A stretch of DNA of 64,000 bases from Bostrychus sinensis. Taxonomy: Eukaryota; Chordata; Actinopteri; Gobiiformes; Eleotridae. Both the position numbers and the translations under genes were made by a program. The notes below the pieces were generated by a model that was not told the origin of the DNA, did not search any database, and saw only the letters and a program-made list of their open reading frames with translations. Positions 11,901-26,900 of this stretch are shown one piece after another (within the stretch, counting starts at the first letter, position 1; each line of letters begins with the position of its first letter). The DNA is taken from contig CM036252.1 of assembly GCA_020698575.1 (NCBI GenBank), positions 62,001-126,000 on the forward strand, in the 5' to 3' direction.

Positions 11901-14900
11901 TTTTGTAGAACTGCCAGAAAAGATACAAGAATACAGTCATTAACAGCACTCGGTCACGTACTCTGCAGACTCGCTCATCACGTACTGACTACACTTCTAC
12001 TTATTACCTCTGTATTACATTTGAATAACCATGTACTATAAACACATACAATATACTAGAACTGGCAAAACACATAGAACACAGCTCTGGAACAGTATCT
12101 CTCAAAAACATCACATTGTGTTCTAGCACTGGTACAGTTTAGTACAGTTTTACACATGACATAACCTTTATGGACTGACAAATCACAATATGCACTTTAC
12201 TCCGTTAACAAACACAGAAACTACAGTAACAGTGTTATATGTTTTTAACTACTGTTTCAAATCTGTTTTTAATCATTGTCTGTACCTCTTATGAATTACT
12301 CATATTGTATTTATTCACTTAAATCTATTTCAAACCAATGTCCTTTACCATACTTGTACTGCTTTTACACTAATGAAATGAACATGCCAGGTCTCTGGCA
12401 GCAAGAAGTGGGCAAGAGAAGCCATGTTCAGAAGAACCCTTCATGTTCTTCAATATTTCATTCATGTTTAAGACAGTTCATGTTCAGAATAACCCACTGA
12501 AGTTAAAGAACTGTTAGTAATGACATTTGAGAAGATTATTATTTTGTGGAATAACTGATGTGGCCCAGCCTCAGCCAGACTCTGCCTCCTCATACCTCTC
12601 TCTCTCTTCCGTGTTTCTCGGTGAAACCTTCTCATTAGCGGCTCATGTTTAGGTAAATCTCATTCATGGCAGACTCCGTTTGTTTTTATCCAGACACTGC
12701 TGAGCTCTAGCTGTCTTAAATTTGTTTTTCAGCCTTTATTGTTGGATTTTACTCAGTTTTTATTGATTTTAATTCAGTCTCTGCCAACTTTATTTTGTAT
12801 CACTGCCTGGGACCTGGTTTTACTGCTACGCTACCGCCTGAGCTAGCCTGTTAGCCAAACTGTCCTCTACTATGGCTCATGATAAATAAAGATTTGTAAT
12901 TGTTGCAAACAAAAAGATTGCTGACCTTAGCGAGGACATACAGCGGCTTTGTGGAGAGTTGTGAGATTTGGACTCAGCACAGGTGAAAGTCATGGATGTA
13001 GCCTGTGAGCAGTCACAGCTCCTCCCTCAGCGCGGCTCCCAGTGATCCAGTTGTCTGGGATCTCCTGCCCCCGGCCTTCATCCTGCTCTTCCCTCCTGGG
13101 CTGATGCAGTGATCCGTGGGAGAAGACGGAGCTCAGACGCAGCTCTGCAGCTCCTGCCTGAGCCTCTCCAACCTCCAGCCAACTTCTCTGCTCTGCAGAT
13201 GAAGCTCTGGACCAAGCTCCTCCTGAGCTGGATCTCAGGACCAGATCCTCCTGAAGCAGGCTGGTGTCTCCCAGGACGCTCCCGTGGCCAGCAGGACCCG
13301 AGCAGGGCCAGTATCTCCCAGATATCACACTCCTCCTGTGGGCACAAACAGAGACCCGTCCTGTGGAGTGTAAGGATTTGTTCATTTTGGGTGTAAGCAT
13401 CAAAGAGGACAATGATTCAGAAGTGTTATCAAGTCAGAAGGTTTATTTTAGTATCACACAGGTGAGGTTACAGTCAGCAGCATATTCAATAGGAGCCTCC
13501 TCCTCCTCCTGCTGTAGGCTTCTGAGAGAGGATCATCAGACGCTCCAGAGGTTTCTCCTCCTGAGTCAGTGAGGAGCCCTCCCCACAGCGCTGCTCCCAT
13601 CGCAGCCGCTGCTCCTTCATCACAGCGGCCTCCTGCTCTGCCTCCACCGCAGGAGTCCACAGGAGCCTGCTGTACTCTCGCCCCTCTCCCCTGTCGCCCT
13701 CAGACACATGGCTGCAGACCTCTTCCTCAGCTCCTGCTGTACCTGAGGACTGCACTGTTAGTGGGCGCCTCCATCTTCAGCTACAGCAGGGTTTAATGCT
13801 GTTACTCTGTTTTCCTGGTGCTGCTGTTTCAGCTTTGTTACTGAGTCTGTTTTAATGAGCAGCTCCTACAGTTCACTGGGTTATCAAACACATGAACAAA
13901 CCACACAGCACCAACAGTCTCACCTGATCAAGCAGGGTTTTATAAATGTTTTAGCTTTTTATCCTCTTGCAACTCACTCTAAGGGCCATCCACTGGATCT
14001 GGTTTTATCGTTTGGTCTCAGTCTGGAAAACTTTAAAATGAAGGATATCTGTGAATCTGATCACAGAGCAGTTTTATTAAGTGGTTGCATTGGAAACAAT
14101 GCAACCACTTGTAGTTTTTCAAATTCTTTATTATAGTTTCCGCTTCCACAAAATTTGGAACCGTTTCAACTCAAAAACCGTTTGACGTATTCACGTCATT
14201 CAACTTTTAAACTGTTCCACTTATTAGTCTCCAGTGTGCTATTACTTTTGGTATTTGTACCTCTTGTACTTTTTGAAGTATTTCAAATACTTTGTAGTAC
14301 TTTTTCCTATTCATTTTAATAGGGCATCTGTTAAACCTGTTCTAATCAATCAACTGTTCTAACTATTGAACTGCTCTAACCATGCAACTGTGTAACTGTC
14401 CAACTGTTCCAACTGATCCAACTGTCCAACTTATCCAACTGTCCAACTGTGCAACTGTCCAACTTATCCAACTGTCCAACTTGTCCAACTGTCCAACTGT
14501 GCAACTGTCCAACTGTCCAACTTATCCAACTGTCCAACTGTGCAACTGTCCAACTTATCCAACTGTGCAACTGTCCAACTTATCCAACTGTCCAACTTGT
14601 CCAACTGTCCAACTGTGCAACTGTCCAACTGTCCAACTTATCCAACTGTCCAACTGTGCAACTGTCCAACTTATCCAACTGTCCAACTGTGCACCTGTGT
14701 AACTGTCCAATGGTCCAACAGTCCAACTATGTAACTGTCCAACGGTCCAACTTCATAAAAAACTTCTTCATTAGTACCTCAACTCCTTCAGTACTTTAGT
14801 ATTTTAAGTACTTTAACTTGTAGTACTTTAATTTGTAGTAGTAATACTACATACTACTTATACTTTTTATAGTAATACTTTTTGTAATCCTTCAAATCTT

Positions 14901-17900
14901 TAACTCTAACTCATCAACTGTTCAACTTGATGAAATAGTTCAACTAAATTACTACACCTCCTTCAGTACTGTGGTATTTTAAGTACTTTAACTTGTAGTA
15001 CTTATATTTGTAGTAATAATACTACATAGTACTTACACTAATATTAATACTTGTATTCATATTTCTTCAGTGTTCTTTCAGTGTTTAATTTACAATTCTA
15101 GAGTAATTCAGTAGATTACAGCGTTAAGTAGTTGTAGTTATATTTTAAGTACTTGTAGTAAAAGTACACATAATACTACCTTCACAATAAAAGCTCAACA
15201 AAACTTTCCATTCATTTTAAGAGGAAGTAATAGCAATTCAGGACTAAGTTTTCACTTCCTTTAGCTTTAAGTGGTTGTAGTAGTACTATTTGTTGTGGTA
15301 GTAGTAATAGTAGTAGTAGTAGATTTTCAAAATGAAAGCATTGCAAAATGCAATGGTAGGGATTTTCACAATAAAAGCACTGTAAAACACTAAAATAGGG
15401 TTTTTCACAATAAAAACACTGTAAAACACACAAATAAGGATTTTCATAATAGAAGCACTGTAAAACACTAAAATAGGGTTTTTCACAATAAAAGCACTGT
15501 AAAACACTAAAATAGGGATTTTCACAATAAAATAACTGTAAAACTCAATACTACTATTACTAGTACTCCAACAACTCCTACTGTGCAACTCCTACTGTAC
15601 CACTACTAGTGTACTAGTCATGCTATTACTGTGCTACTATTACTTTAGAAGTGCTACTAGTACTTCGACTTCTGTACAACTGCTACTACTTCTACAATTT
15701 CTTTACTACTGCTTCAAGAACTTATTTACTACTATGACTGGTACTAAAACTTCTTTACAACTACTGCTACTACAACTTCTTTTCTACTTCTCCTGTGTTA
15801 CTACTACTACTACTACAACTTATTTACAACTCTTCCTACTTCAACTTCTTTACCACTACTACTACTACTAGTACTTCTTTACTACTACTGCAACTTATTT
15901 AATACTGCTACTACTACTTCTTTACTACTACTATTACTACAACTTATGTATTACTGCTACTACAACTTCTTTACCACCACCACTACTACTACTAGTACTT
16001 CTGTACTAATACTACTACTACAACTTTGCTATTACTACAACTACTACTACTATTCCTGCTGCTGCTGCTACTACAGTACTACTTGTGGTCATATTGTGCT
16101 CCTACTACTTTACAACTGCTACTACTACTACTTCAACTTCTGTACAACTACTACTGTTACTACTACAATTTATTGACTACTGCTACAACAACTTATTTAC
16201 GATTACTACTGGTACTACAACTTCTTTACAACTACTTCTACTCTTACTGTATTACTAGTACTATGTCTACTACTACTACTACAGCTACGATTTCTTTCCA
16301 AGTACAACTTATTTAAAACCCTAACCCTAACTCTTTCTACTTCAACTTCTTTACCAATACTTCAACTACAACTTCTTTACAACTCATTCTACTGCAACAT
16401 CTAAACTACTACTTCAACTACTTTTGCGACTACTACAACTACTTCAACTACTTTTTCAGCCAATGCAACCACTTGCAATGGCTTCAGCCATTGCACAGAT
16501 TCTAGTTTAACATTGTTTTACCTCGACAGACTTTAAACCACAGTGCTTTCCGTTCATGTGTTTTTAACTTGTCCTCTGCCCCTAGTTTTTCTGATTCTGA
16601 TTTCTGAGTTTTACCTCACTGTAACAGGTGTGGTTCTGCTCATTAAAAGTCTAATGCTGCTTTGATGTTCATCCATTAACGTTAGTTTAATCTGCATTAT
16701 GTTTGTTATGTCCTGTGCTGATTGAAGGAAGGACCAAGACACAGGTGACCACTAGACGCACTTTTACTGGCAATTCTGCACAAATAAAATAAATTAAAAA
16801 TCCTCGTCACATGCAGTCTCTCCCATGCACACAGCTCATCAGTCCCCTGTTAGCAAGTAAACACATGGAGAATACTGTAGCTAGCTCTGAGACATGTGCA
16901 TACAGTAAACTTGCTAAAGACGTTAAAACATTTTTTACATGGGTTTCTACATGTTGACACTAAAATTATGAACAGCGGCTTTTTAACAATAACAATGTCT
17001 TCATGTTCATGAAAGCTCATTTAGCAAATTAATACCATTATATTTCTGGGAGCGCTACAATACGTACCTCCTCTCAGATAGCATAGCGCAGACTGAGGGA
17101 GGCGCTGCTGCAGCGGCAGTAGGCACATCTGTTCTCTCTTAAAGTGACAGTACAGGCATAAATGTGCAACACTACTATAATAATGAGAAAAGGCTAGAAC
17201 TTGTATTTAACCATGTAATAAACATAGAACATTGAATAAAGTGAAGAATTTGGTGAAGTTCACATATAAAAATAAAAGTACTTTATCACCTTGGTTACAT
17301 TCACCTCTCCTGAAATTCACCAACATCCTGACTGTAGTCGTCACGGAATATCAAAAAGGATAGGCCTATCACAAACATTGCCTGTCTCTAGCAAATTAAT
17401 GGACCTAGTCCACCAGCCAACATAAAAGTTACCTCACTCAAGGTTCAGGAAATATAAAGTTTGATCAAGTCTCAGTATCCCCTCAGGTAAATGTGACCCC
17501 TTGTACCCCACACAGTGCTTGGACCCATAACCATACTGAATCATATCGACATATGGGGAAAAAATGCAGCCAAAGGCACATGATTTATTATATATGCCTT
17601 ATATGCCATATCACAAGCAACAGTTGACTTAAGCAATGAAAACAGTTTGTGAAACATCACCAAATAAAACAGGCAGACTCTTAAAATAAGGTACTTGAAC
17701 AACAGACTCAATCAATCTGTTCACAGACTTCATTATTCTCCCTGCACAGGTTCTCACTTGGGTACCATCCCTGAGCATGCGTCTGTGTCAGTGTGCACTG
17801 AGGTCAGTGAATGTGTGTCAGTAACAGAGTCAAGTCCAGGTAAGAGTGAGTTAGATTGACAGTGTCTTGCGGCAGCAGTGGAACTGTGGGGGACTAGATC

Positions 17901-20900
17901 AGAACTAGATCAGAACTAGATCAGAACTAGATCAGAACTAGATCAGAACTAGATCAGAACTAGGTGAAGCTCCTGGCAAAGTTTCTGAATCCACTCATTT
18001 AGGCTCTGTTCATCAGCCATGGACACAGAAACAGTACTGATCGAATCATTCATAAGGGATGTCTCACTGAGCAAGGAAAGGTCAGTATCATCTGGCTCAT
18101 TATGAAAGTCTGGGAGTGGCAGAAAGTTCACAGCCAATAAAAGGTTCCTGTGTACAACTTTTATGTGGCCTTCAGGATCACTAAACTTGTAGACATGAAT
18201 GTCAGTGTTCACATCGACTGCAGTGTACACTTTGTCCTCCCACTTATCAGACAGTTTTCTTTTTCCTCATTCTCTTTTATTAACCACCAAAACACGATGT
18301 CCCACAGACAGGTAAGTGTCCTTACAACCTTATTTTACTGCCTGGCTTGGTGCTGTTGTTCAGAGTAAGAATGTTTTTGGACAATTTCCAAGGCGCATTT
18401 GAGTGAGGAAAGCAAAATATGTATTGTTTTTTGTAATCCTTTTAGTTGTTAAGAACTTAAACCTTGCTTTTAAAAGTGCTATATAAATTAAGATTATTAT
18501 TAGGCCTGAGCCCCCAGAGATGGCACAGGGCCTATTGTGATTGAACAGCACTGCCCCAAAAGTGCGCAAAGCGCACGTAAAACAGAGCGCTCATGGCATT
18601 GTGCGCTTTCAGTGCATATAGGTACACATTTTTATAATTGTTCAGAGCCAAAGTAGCTCAGTGGTCGAAGCCCATGCGTAAAAAGTAAATATGACACCCA
18701 TGTCATATTTTTTACTATGTTGCCATGGCGATCACTGAAACTTGCCAGTTTATTCCAATGGGATTAAAACAAAAATCTCTATGGAGAGAAAAAAATAATA
18801 GTTCAATAAAAATTTATGAAATTTAGCAGTAAAGTTCTTGATGTCATCCTGATAAAAAATTCCAATGGTACCCAGGTCGTATTTGATTCGGTGTTGCCAT
18901 GGCGATGGTCGAATCCTGCCATTTTATTCCAATGGGAATTCCATTCAGTGCAGTTCTATGGAGTATTAGGACGCTTTTGGCAGTTTTTTTATCAAAAGGT
19001 ACCAACAAAACATTTGGCAAAATGTTTTCTCCTCTGCCCCAGCTCTGGTTGCGGCTGGCAAGGGCCTAGCAATGCCGCTTGCGGCTTTAATTATTTTTCT
19101 TCTTTACGGTATCGCAAATTATGAACTTACACAAAAATTTGCCCAAAATTCATGTTGGTGCAAAGTTAATTTTAAATATAGGCCATATTAATAAATAATA
19201 AAAACTGGCACGACAGCCTATGGGAGTACGGTCAAAAAAAAATTTCATCATATCATCACCAAATTTGGTACAGAGATGCATTATGATAGGACAAGTAAAA
19301 AATATGATTATGGCAATGCCGCACAACAAACAGGAAGTCGTCCATATTGCAATAAAAACCCAAAAGCATGACTCAGCAGTTTTTGTACACTTTGTACTTT
19401 TTCTATCTCCTCCTAGGTCGTTGATCTGAATGTGCTCAAATTTGGTCAAATTCATTAAGAGAAGTGGGACATCAAAATTTTTGTAGAATCTTTTGCAGTT
19501 TTCATGCGGCGAAGTCGCAAACTTTACAAAAATTTTATGGATTTTTACGTAAACATAAAATGCAAACTCCAATTTTCCTCAAATTTGAAACCCTTATTAA
19601 CCTCCCAGTCTTTGATCCATTTAGACAGAAGAAATCAAATTTGGCGCGATAGCGCCCCCTACAGAATGAAGCAAATATTTATATGGCACGCAAAAAATTT
19701 ACTTTTTTAGAAATGTATGAAATTTGGCAGAAAATTCTGCTATGTCAAAAAATGGCTAAGATTTTGGCTAAAGACATGGAAGAAGTTAAGCACTCACTGA
19801 ACTTTATGTCAGAGGAGCTAAGTGAGGTGGTGAAGCAGCAGATGGGTTTACTGGAATTGATTGAAGAGGTACAACAACTAAAAGCAGTGATTAAAGATAA
19901 GGATAAGAAGATAGAAGAGCTGGAAAGACGAGTGCATGAGCTGGAACAGTTTACAAGAATGGAGGATGTGGTAATATCTGGACTGGAGACTACACATCGC
20001 ACTTATGCACGGATCACTGCAGGAAACAATGATGGGGAAGATGCACCACCAGGGGAACTGCTTACACTTGAGCAACAAGTTATTCAGTTCTTCAACAGTA
20101 AAGACATTCCTGTTGTCAGTCAAAGTATCGCTGCCTGTCACACAATACCTCAAAAACTGACAAATAAACCAAATATCATTATTCGATTTGTGAGTAGAAA
20201 ACATAAAAGTGAGCTGCTAAAAGTTGCAAAAAAGCTTAAGGGCACAGGTGTATTTATAAATGAACATCTAACAAGAAGAAATGCAGAAATTGCTCGACAA
20301 GCCAGAATTTTGAAGAAGGAGAAGAAAATACAGGACACATGGACAAGGAACTGCAAAATAATGATATGATGATAATGAATAATGATGAACCATCAGACAT
20401 GTCTCAGAGCTGGATAAATACAAATGAAACAACAACAACAAAATAATGAAAAAAATAATAATTCAGTAAAGATGGGGCAGAGGGGTATGGTATGGTTTTA
20501 TTTTGTATTTTTTTATGTATTTTTTTGTGTGTGTGTGTTTTGTAGTAGCTTATGGTTATAAGAGACTGTATACTGATACTTAAATAGTTTTGGTTATGAA
20601 GAACATAAACTTTATGAGATAGGAAACATCATCGACCCAGAGATCCACTTCTGTCATAACATTCAGCCTGACTGTGCGTATTATTCTGATGATGATTTCA
20701 ATGTGGAAATGAAGGGATTTTCACTCATCCATGTTAACAGCAGAAGTCTCTATACTTCTATACTATACTTACTTGGAGAAGTTTAAAGAGAAATTCACTG
20801 TTATAGCAGTCTCAGAGACTTGGATAACTGAGGGAAAAGAACTATTGGAAAAATTAGATGGCTATGAAATGTTTGCTCAGAACAGGTTTAACAAAAGGGG

Positions 20901-23900
20901 AGGTGGTGTTGTTCTGTTTGTGAGGACAGCTTTAAAATGTAAGATACTTGTAAATATGACTTTTTCTATTGAAAACTTGATGAAATGTTTAACTATCGAA
21001 ATTGATGGCAAAAGAACAAAAGATAGTGGATAGTGGTAGAAGTGGATTATTGGTGACTGATTACCGATCACTTGCCTGTCTTTGTAGCAATGGTTATGAG
21101 TTTGGTTATGAGTTTTTTGTAAAAATGGAAAAAAAAATTGTCAGAAAAAATCACCTGCTGCTATCGAAGCTTTGAAAGATGAACTTTTAAATTATGTCTT
21201 GTTGTTGTTCAAATTGAGAACACAGAGTCTCAGTTTGAGAGAGGAATATGTGGACTTCTGCAAGGCTCGGTCTTGGGACCAAAATTATTCACATTGTATG
21301 TAAATGATATTTTTTCAGTATAACTATGTTGAAACTTATTAAGTTTGCAGATGATACTAATTTATTTTGTTCAGGCAAGAATACAGATGAGTTATTGCAA
21401 GTTGTAGAGAAAGAATTAGTTTTGATAAAAAAGTGGTTTGATTATAATAAGCTATCTTTAAATGAAAATAAAACAAAATTTATAATATTTTCTGGTAATA
21501 GAAACCTTTATAATGTAAAGTTACAGTTAAATGGCATAGAAATTGAAAGAGTTTATGAAGCAAAATTTTTAGGTGAGATCATAGAAAGTAAACTTTGTTG
21601 GAAACCACACATAGAATATATTAAACATAAGGTATCAAAATCTATTGCCATATTGTACAAAACAAGAGACTTTATAACTAAAAAAGGTTTGTATGTGAGA
21701 TATTGCTCTTTGGTTGTGCCTTGTTTGTCAGATAGAAGTATAGATATGTTAGTTAGTAAATTAAGAGTAGGTCATTATAATTTAAGAGGTTTATTTATGT
21801 TTGAATGTGCTGAAGTAAGAACTAATGTGAAATCAAAATGTGTTTCAGTTCTAGGAGTGAAATTATGGGATGGATTAAATGATGAGTTAGAACAGTGTAC
21901 TTCCCTGGCAAGGTTTAAAACATGTTTAAAGTAAAATCCTAAATCCTTAAAATCCTTAATGGCTGTCGAAATGTTGAGTAAAATTGAGAGATAATGTTTT
22001 TTGTTTGTTTGTTTGTGTGTTTTTGTTTGTTTCTATAATTGTTATTGATGTTTAGCAGGTTTAATCTTGTACTGTGCATTTCAGGACATAGAGACTTAGC
22101 AGATCATATTTCCATGGTTTGAACAGGAGACGCTAAAATAAGCATTTGCTTCAGCCTATTCCTTTTTTGGTTATTTATCTATTTATTTCATTGGGATTTG
22201 TGATAAAATGAAGTGATATATGTGACCAAAATAAACCAATCTATCTATCTAACTGTGTTTCCGTGGCAACAACAGAAAACCTGTCATTAAATGTGAATGG
22301 AAATCCTATACAATGTAATCCTATGGACCACAAAATTATGTCACATTTGGTAAATTTTTACAGAGCCAAATGCAGCAAGTTTAGTAAATCTGGCACAGCT
22401 CCGGGTCGCGGCGGGCGAGGGCCTATGATTGCCGCTTCCGGCTATATTTATTATTATTATTATCCAGGAGTCACTTTGTCCTTCTTTGGTGGATTCGAGG
22501 CATGGAGAGGGCGTGGCCTGAGGTGAGTTTATTTGCACACCTTTCTACTCCAGATTGGATCTATAAAAAAGAAGCTGCTGCAGGTGTACACACACACAGC
22601 ATTTATAAATCTAAATATTTGCTGGCATGCGCCAACTTTGGCCACGACGTGTACGTCCTCAGAGATCCTACACAACCTTTTAAACTGAGGCCCCAGGATC
22701 AGTTGGATCTGAACAGGTTTAGATGGATCTGAACAGGTTTTAGTTGGATCTGAACAGGTTTTAGTTGGATCTGAACAGGTTTAGTTGAATCTGAACAGGT
22801 TTAGATGGATCTGAACAGGTTTTAGATGGATCTGAACAGGTTTTAGATGGATCTGAACAGGTTTAGTTGGATCTGAACAGGTTTAGATGGATCTGAACAG
22901 GTTTAGATGGATCTGAACAGGTTTAGATGGATCTGAACAGGTTTAGATGGATCTGAACAGGTTTAGATGGATCTGAACAGGTTTAGATGGATCTGAACAG
23001 GTTTAGATGGATCTGAACAGGTTTAGATGGATCTGAACAGGTTTAGATGGATCTGAACAGGTTTAGATGGATCTGAACAGGTTTAGATGGATCTGAACAG
23101 GTTAGATGGATCTGAACAGGTTTAGATGGATCTGAACAGGTTTAGATGGATCTGAACAGGTTTAGATGGATCTGAACAGGTTTAGATGGATCTGAACAGG
23201 TTTAGAGGGATCTGAACAGGTTTAGATGGATCTGAACAGGTTTAGATGGATCTGAACAGGTTTAGAGGGATCTGAACAGGTTTAGAGGGATCTGAACAGG
23301 TTTAGATGGATCTGAACAGGTTTAGATGGATCTGAACAGGTTTAGATGGATCTGAACAGGTTTAGATGGATCTGAACAGGTTTAGATGGATCTGAACAGG
23401 TTTAGATGGATCTGAACAGGTTTAGATGGATCTGAACAGGTTTAGATGGATCTGAACAGGTTTAGATGGATCTGAACAGGTTTTAGATGGATCTGAACAG
23501 GTTTAGTTGGATCTGAACAGGTTTAGTTGGATCTGAACAGGTTTTGAACAGGTTTAGTTGGATCTGAACAGGTTTAGATGGATCTGAACAGGTTTAGTTG
23601 GATCTGAACAGGTTTTAGTTGGATCTGAACAGGTTTAGATGGATCTGAACAGGTTTAGTTGGATCTGAACAGGTTTAGTTGGATCTGAACAGGTTTTAGT
23701 TGGATCTGAACAGGTTTAGATGGATCTGAACAGGTTTAGTTGGATCTGAACAGGTTTAGATGGATCTGAACAGGTTTAGTTGGATCTGAACAGGTTTTAG
23801 TTGGATCTGAACAGGTTTAGATGGATCTGAACAGGTTTAGTTGGATTTGAACAGGTTTAGTTGGATCTGAACAGGTTTTAGTTGGATCTGAACAGGTTTA

Positions 23901-26900
23901 GATGGATCTGAACAGGTTTAGATGGATCTGAACAGGTTTAGATGGATCTGAACAGGTTTAGTTGGATCTGAACAGGTTTAGTTGGATCTGAACAGGTTTT
24001 AGTTGGATCTGAACAGGTTTTAGTTGGATCTGAACAGGTTTAGATGGATCTGAACAGGTTTAGATGGATCTGAACAGGTTTAGATGGATCTGAACAGGTT
24101 TAGATGGATCTGAACAGGTTTAGATGGATCTGAACAGGTTTAGATGGATCTGAACAGGTTTAGATGGATCTGAACAGGTTTAGATGGATCTGAACAGGTT
24201 TAGATGGATCTGAACAGGTTTAGATGGATCTGAACAGGTTTAGATGGATCTGAACAGGTTTAGATGGATCTGAACAGGTTTAGATGGATCTGAACAGGTT
24301 TAGATGGATCTGAACAGGTTTAGATGGATCTGAACAGGTTTAGATGGATCTGAACAGGTTTAGATGGATCTGAACAGGTTTAGATGGATCTGAACAGGTT
24401 TAGATGGATCTGAACAGGTTTAGATGGATCTGAACAGGTTTAGATGGATCTGAACAGGTTTAGATGGATCTGAACAGGTTTTAGATGGATCTGAACAGGT
24501 TTAGATGGATCTGAACAGGTTTAGATGGATCTGAACAGGTTTAGATGGATCTGAACAGGTTTAGATGGATCTGAACAGGTTTAGATGGATCTGAACAGGT
24601 TTAGATGGATCTGAACAGGTTTAGATGGATCTGAACAGGTTTAGATGGATCTGAACAGGTTTAGATGGATCTGAACAGGTTTAGATGGATCTGAACAGGT
24701 TTAGATGGATCTGAACAGGTTTAGATGGATCTGAACAGGTTTAGATGGATCTGAACAGGTTTAGATGGATCTGAACAGGTTTAGATGGATCTGAACAGGT
24801 TTAGATGGATCTGAACAGGTTTAGATGGATCTGAACAGGTTTAGATGGATCTGAACAGGTTTAGATGGATCTGAACAGGTTTAGATGGATCTGAACAGGT
24901 TTAGATGGATCTGAACAGGTTTAGATGGATCTGAACAGGTTTAGATGGATCTGAACAGGTTTAGATGGATCTGAACAGGTTTAGATGGATCTGAACAGGT
25001 TTAGATGGATCTGAACAGGTTTAGATGGATCTGAACAGGTTTAGATGGATCTGAACAGGTTTAGATGGATCTGAACAGGTTTAGATGGATCTGAACAGGT
25101 TTAGATGGATCTGAACAGGTTTAGATGGATCTGAACAGGTTTAGATGGATCTGAACAGGTTTAGATGGATCTGAACAGGTTTAGATGGATCTGAACAGGT
25201 TTAGATGGATCTGAACAGGTTTAGATGGATCTGAACAGGTTTAGATGGATCTGAACAGGTTTAGATGGATCTGAACAGGTTTAGATGGATCTGAACAGGT
25301 TTAGATGGATCTGAACAGGTTTAGATGGATCTGAACAGGTTTAGATGGATCTGAACAGGTTTAGATGGATCTGAACAGGTTTAGATGGATCTGAACAGGT
25401 TTAGATGGATCTGAACAGGTTTAGATGGATCTGAACAGGTTTAGATGGATCTGAACAGGTTTAGATGGATCTGAACAGGTTTAGATGGATCTGAACAGGT
25501 TTAGATGGATCTGAACAGGTTTAGATGGATCTGAACAGGTTTAGATGGATCTGAACAGGTTTAGATGGATCTGAACAGGTTTAGATGGATCTGAACAGGT
25601 TTAGATGGATCTGAACAGGTTTAGATGGATCTGAACAGGTTTAGATGGATCTGAACAGGTTTAGATGGATCTGAACAGGTTTAGATGGATCTGAACAGGT
25701 TTAGATGGATCTGAACAGGTTTAGATGGATCTGAACAGGTTTAGATGGATCTGAACAGGTTTAGATGGATCTGAACAGGTTTAGATGGATCTGAACAGGT
25801 TTAGATGGATCTGAACAGGTTTAGATGGATCTGAACAGGTTTAGATGGATCTGAACAGGTTTAGATGGATCTGAACAGGTTTAGATGGATCTGAACAGGT
25901 TTAGATGGATCTGAACAGGTTTAGATGGATCTGAACAGGTTTAGATGGATCTGAACAGGTTTAGATGGATCTGAACAGGTTTAGATGGATCTGAACAGGT
26001 TTAGATGGATCTGAACAGGTTTAGATGGATCTGAACAGGTTTAGATGGATCTGAACAGGTTTAGATGGATCTGAACAGGTTTAGATGGATCTGAACAGGT
26101 TTTAGATGGATCTGAACAGGTTTAGATGGATCTGAACAGGTTTAGATGGATCTGAACAGGTTTAGATGGATCTGAACAGGTTTTAGATTGGATCTGAACA
26201 GGTTTAGATGGATCTGAACAGGTTTAGATGGATCTGAACAGGTTTAGATGGATCTGAACAGGTTTAGATGGATCTGAACAGGTTTAGATGGATCTGAACA
26301 GGTTTAGATGGATCTGAACAGGTTTAGATGGATCTGAACAGGTTTAGATGGATCTGAACAGGTTTAGATGGATCTGAACAGGTTTAGATGGATCTGAACA
26401 GGTTTAGATGGATCTGAACAGGTTTAGATGGATCTGAACAGGTTTAGATGGATCTGAACAGGTTTAGATGGATCTGAACAGGTTTAGATGGATCTGAACA
26501 GGTTTAGATGGATCTGAACAGGTTTAGTTGGATCTGAACAGGTTTAGATGGATCTGAACAGGTTTAGTTGGATCTGAACAGGTTTAGATGGATCTGAACA
26601 GGTTTAGTTGGATCTGAACAGGTTTAGTTGGATCTGAACAGGTTTTAGTTGGATCTGAACAGGTTTAGTTGGATCTGAACAGGTTTAGTTGGATCTGAAC
26701 AGGTTTTAGTTGGATCTGAACAGGTTTAGATGGATCTGAACAGGTTTAGTTGGATCTGAACAGGTTTAGTTGGATCTGAACAGGTTTTAGTTGGATCTGA
26801 ACAGGTTTTAGTTGGATCTGAACAGGTTTAGATGGATCTGAACAGGTTTTAGTTGGATCTGAACAGGTTTTAGTTGGATCTGAACAGGTTTAGATGGATC

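Noticed and set aside
16312..16335. Interstitial telomere repeat
   Set aside because: Only about two and a half CCCTAA units within low-complexity DNA.
18650..18690. tRNA gene
   Set aside because: Only a box-A-like AGCTCAGTGGTCGAAGC is present; no acceptor stem or T-loop, and it lies in a dispersed repeat.
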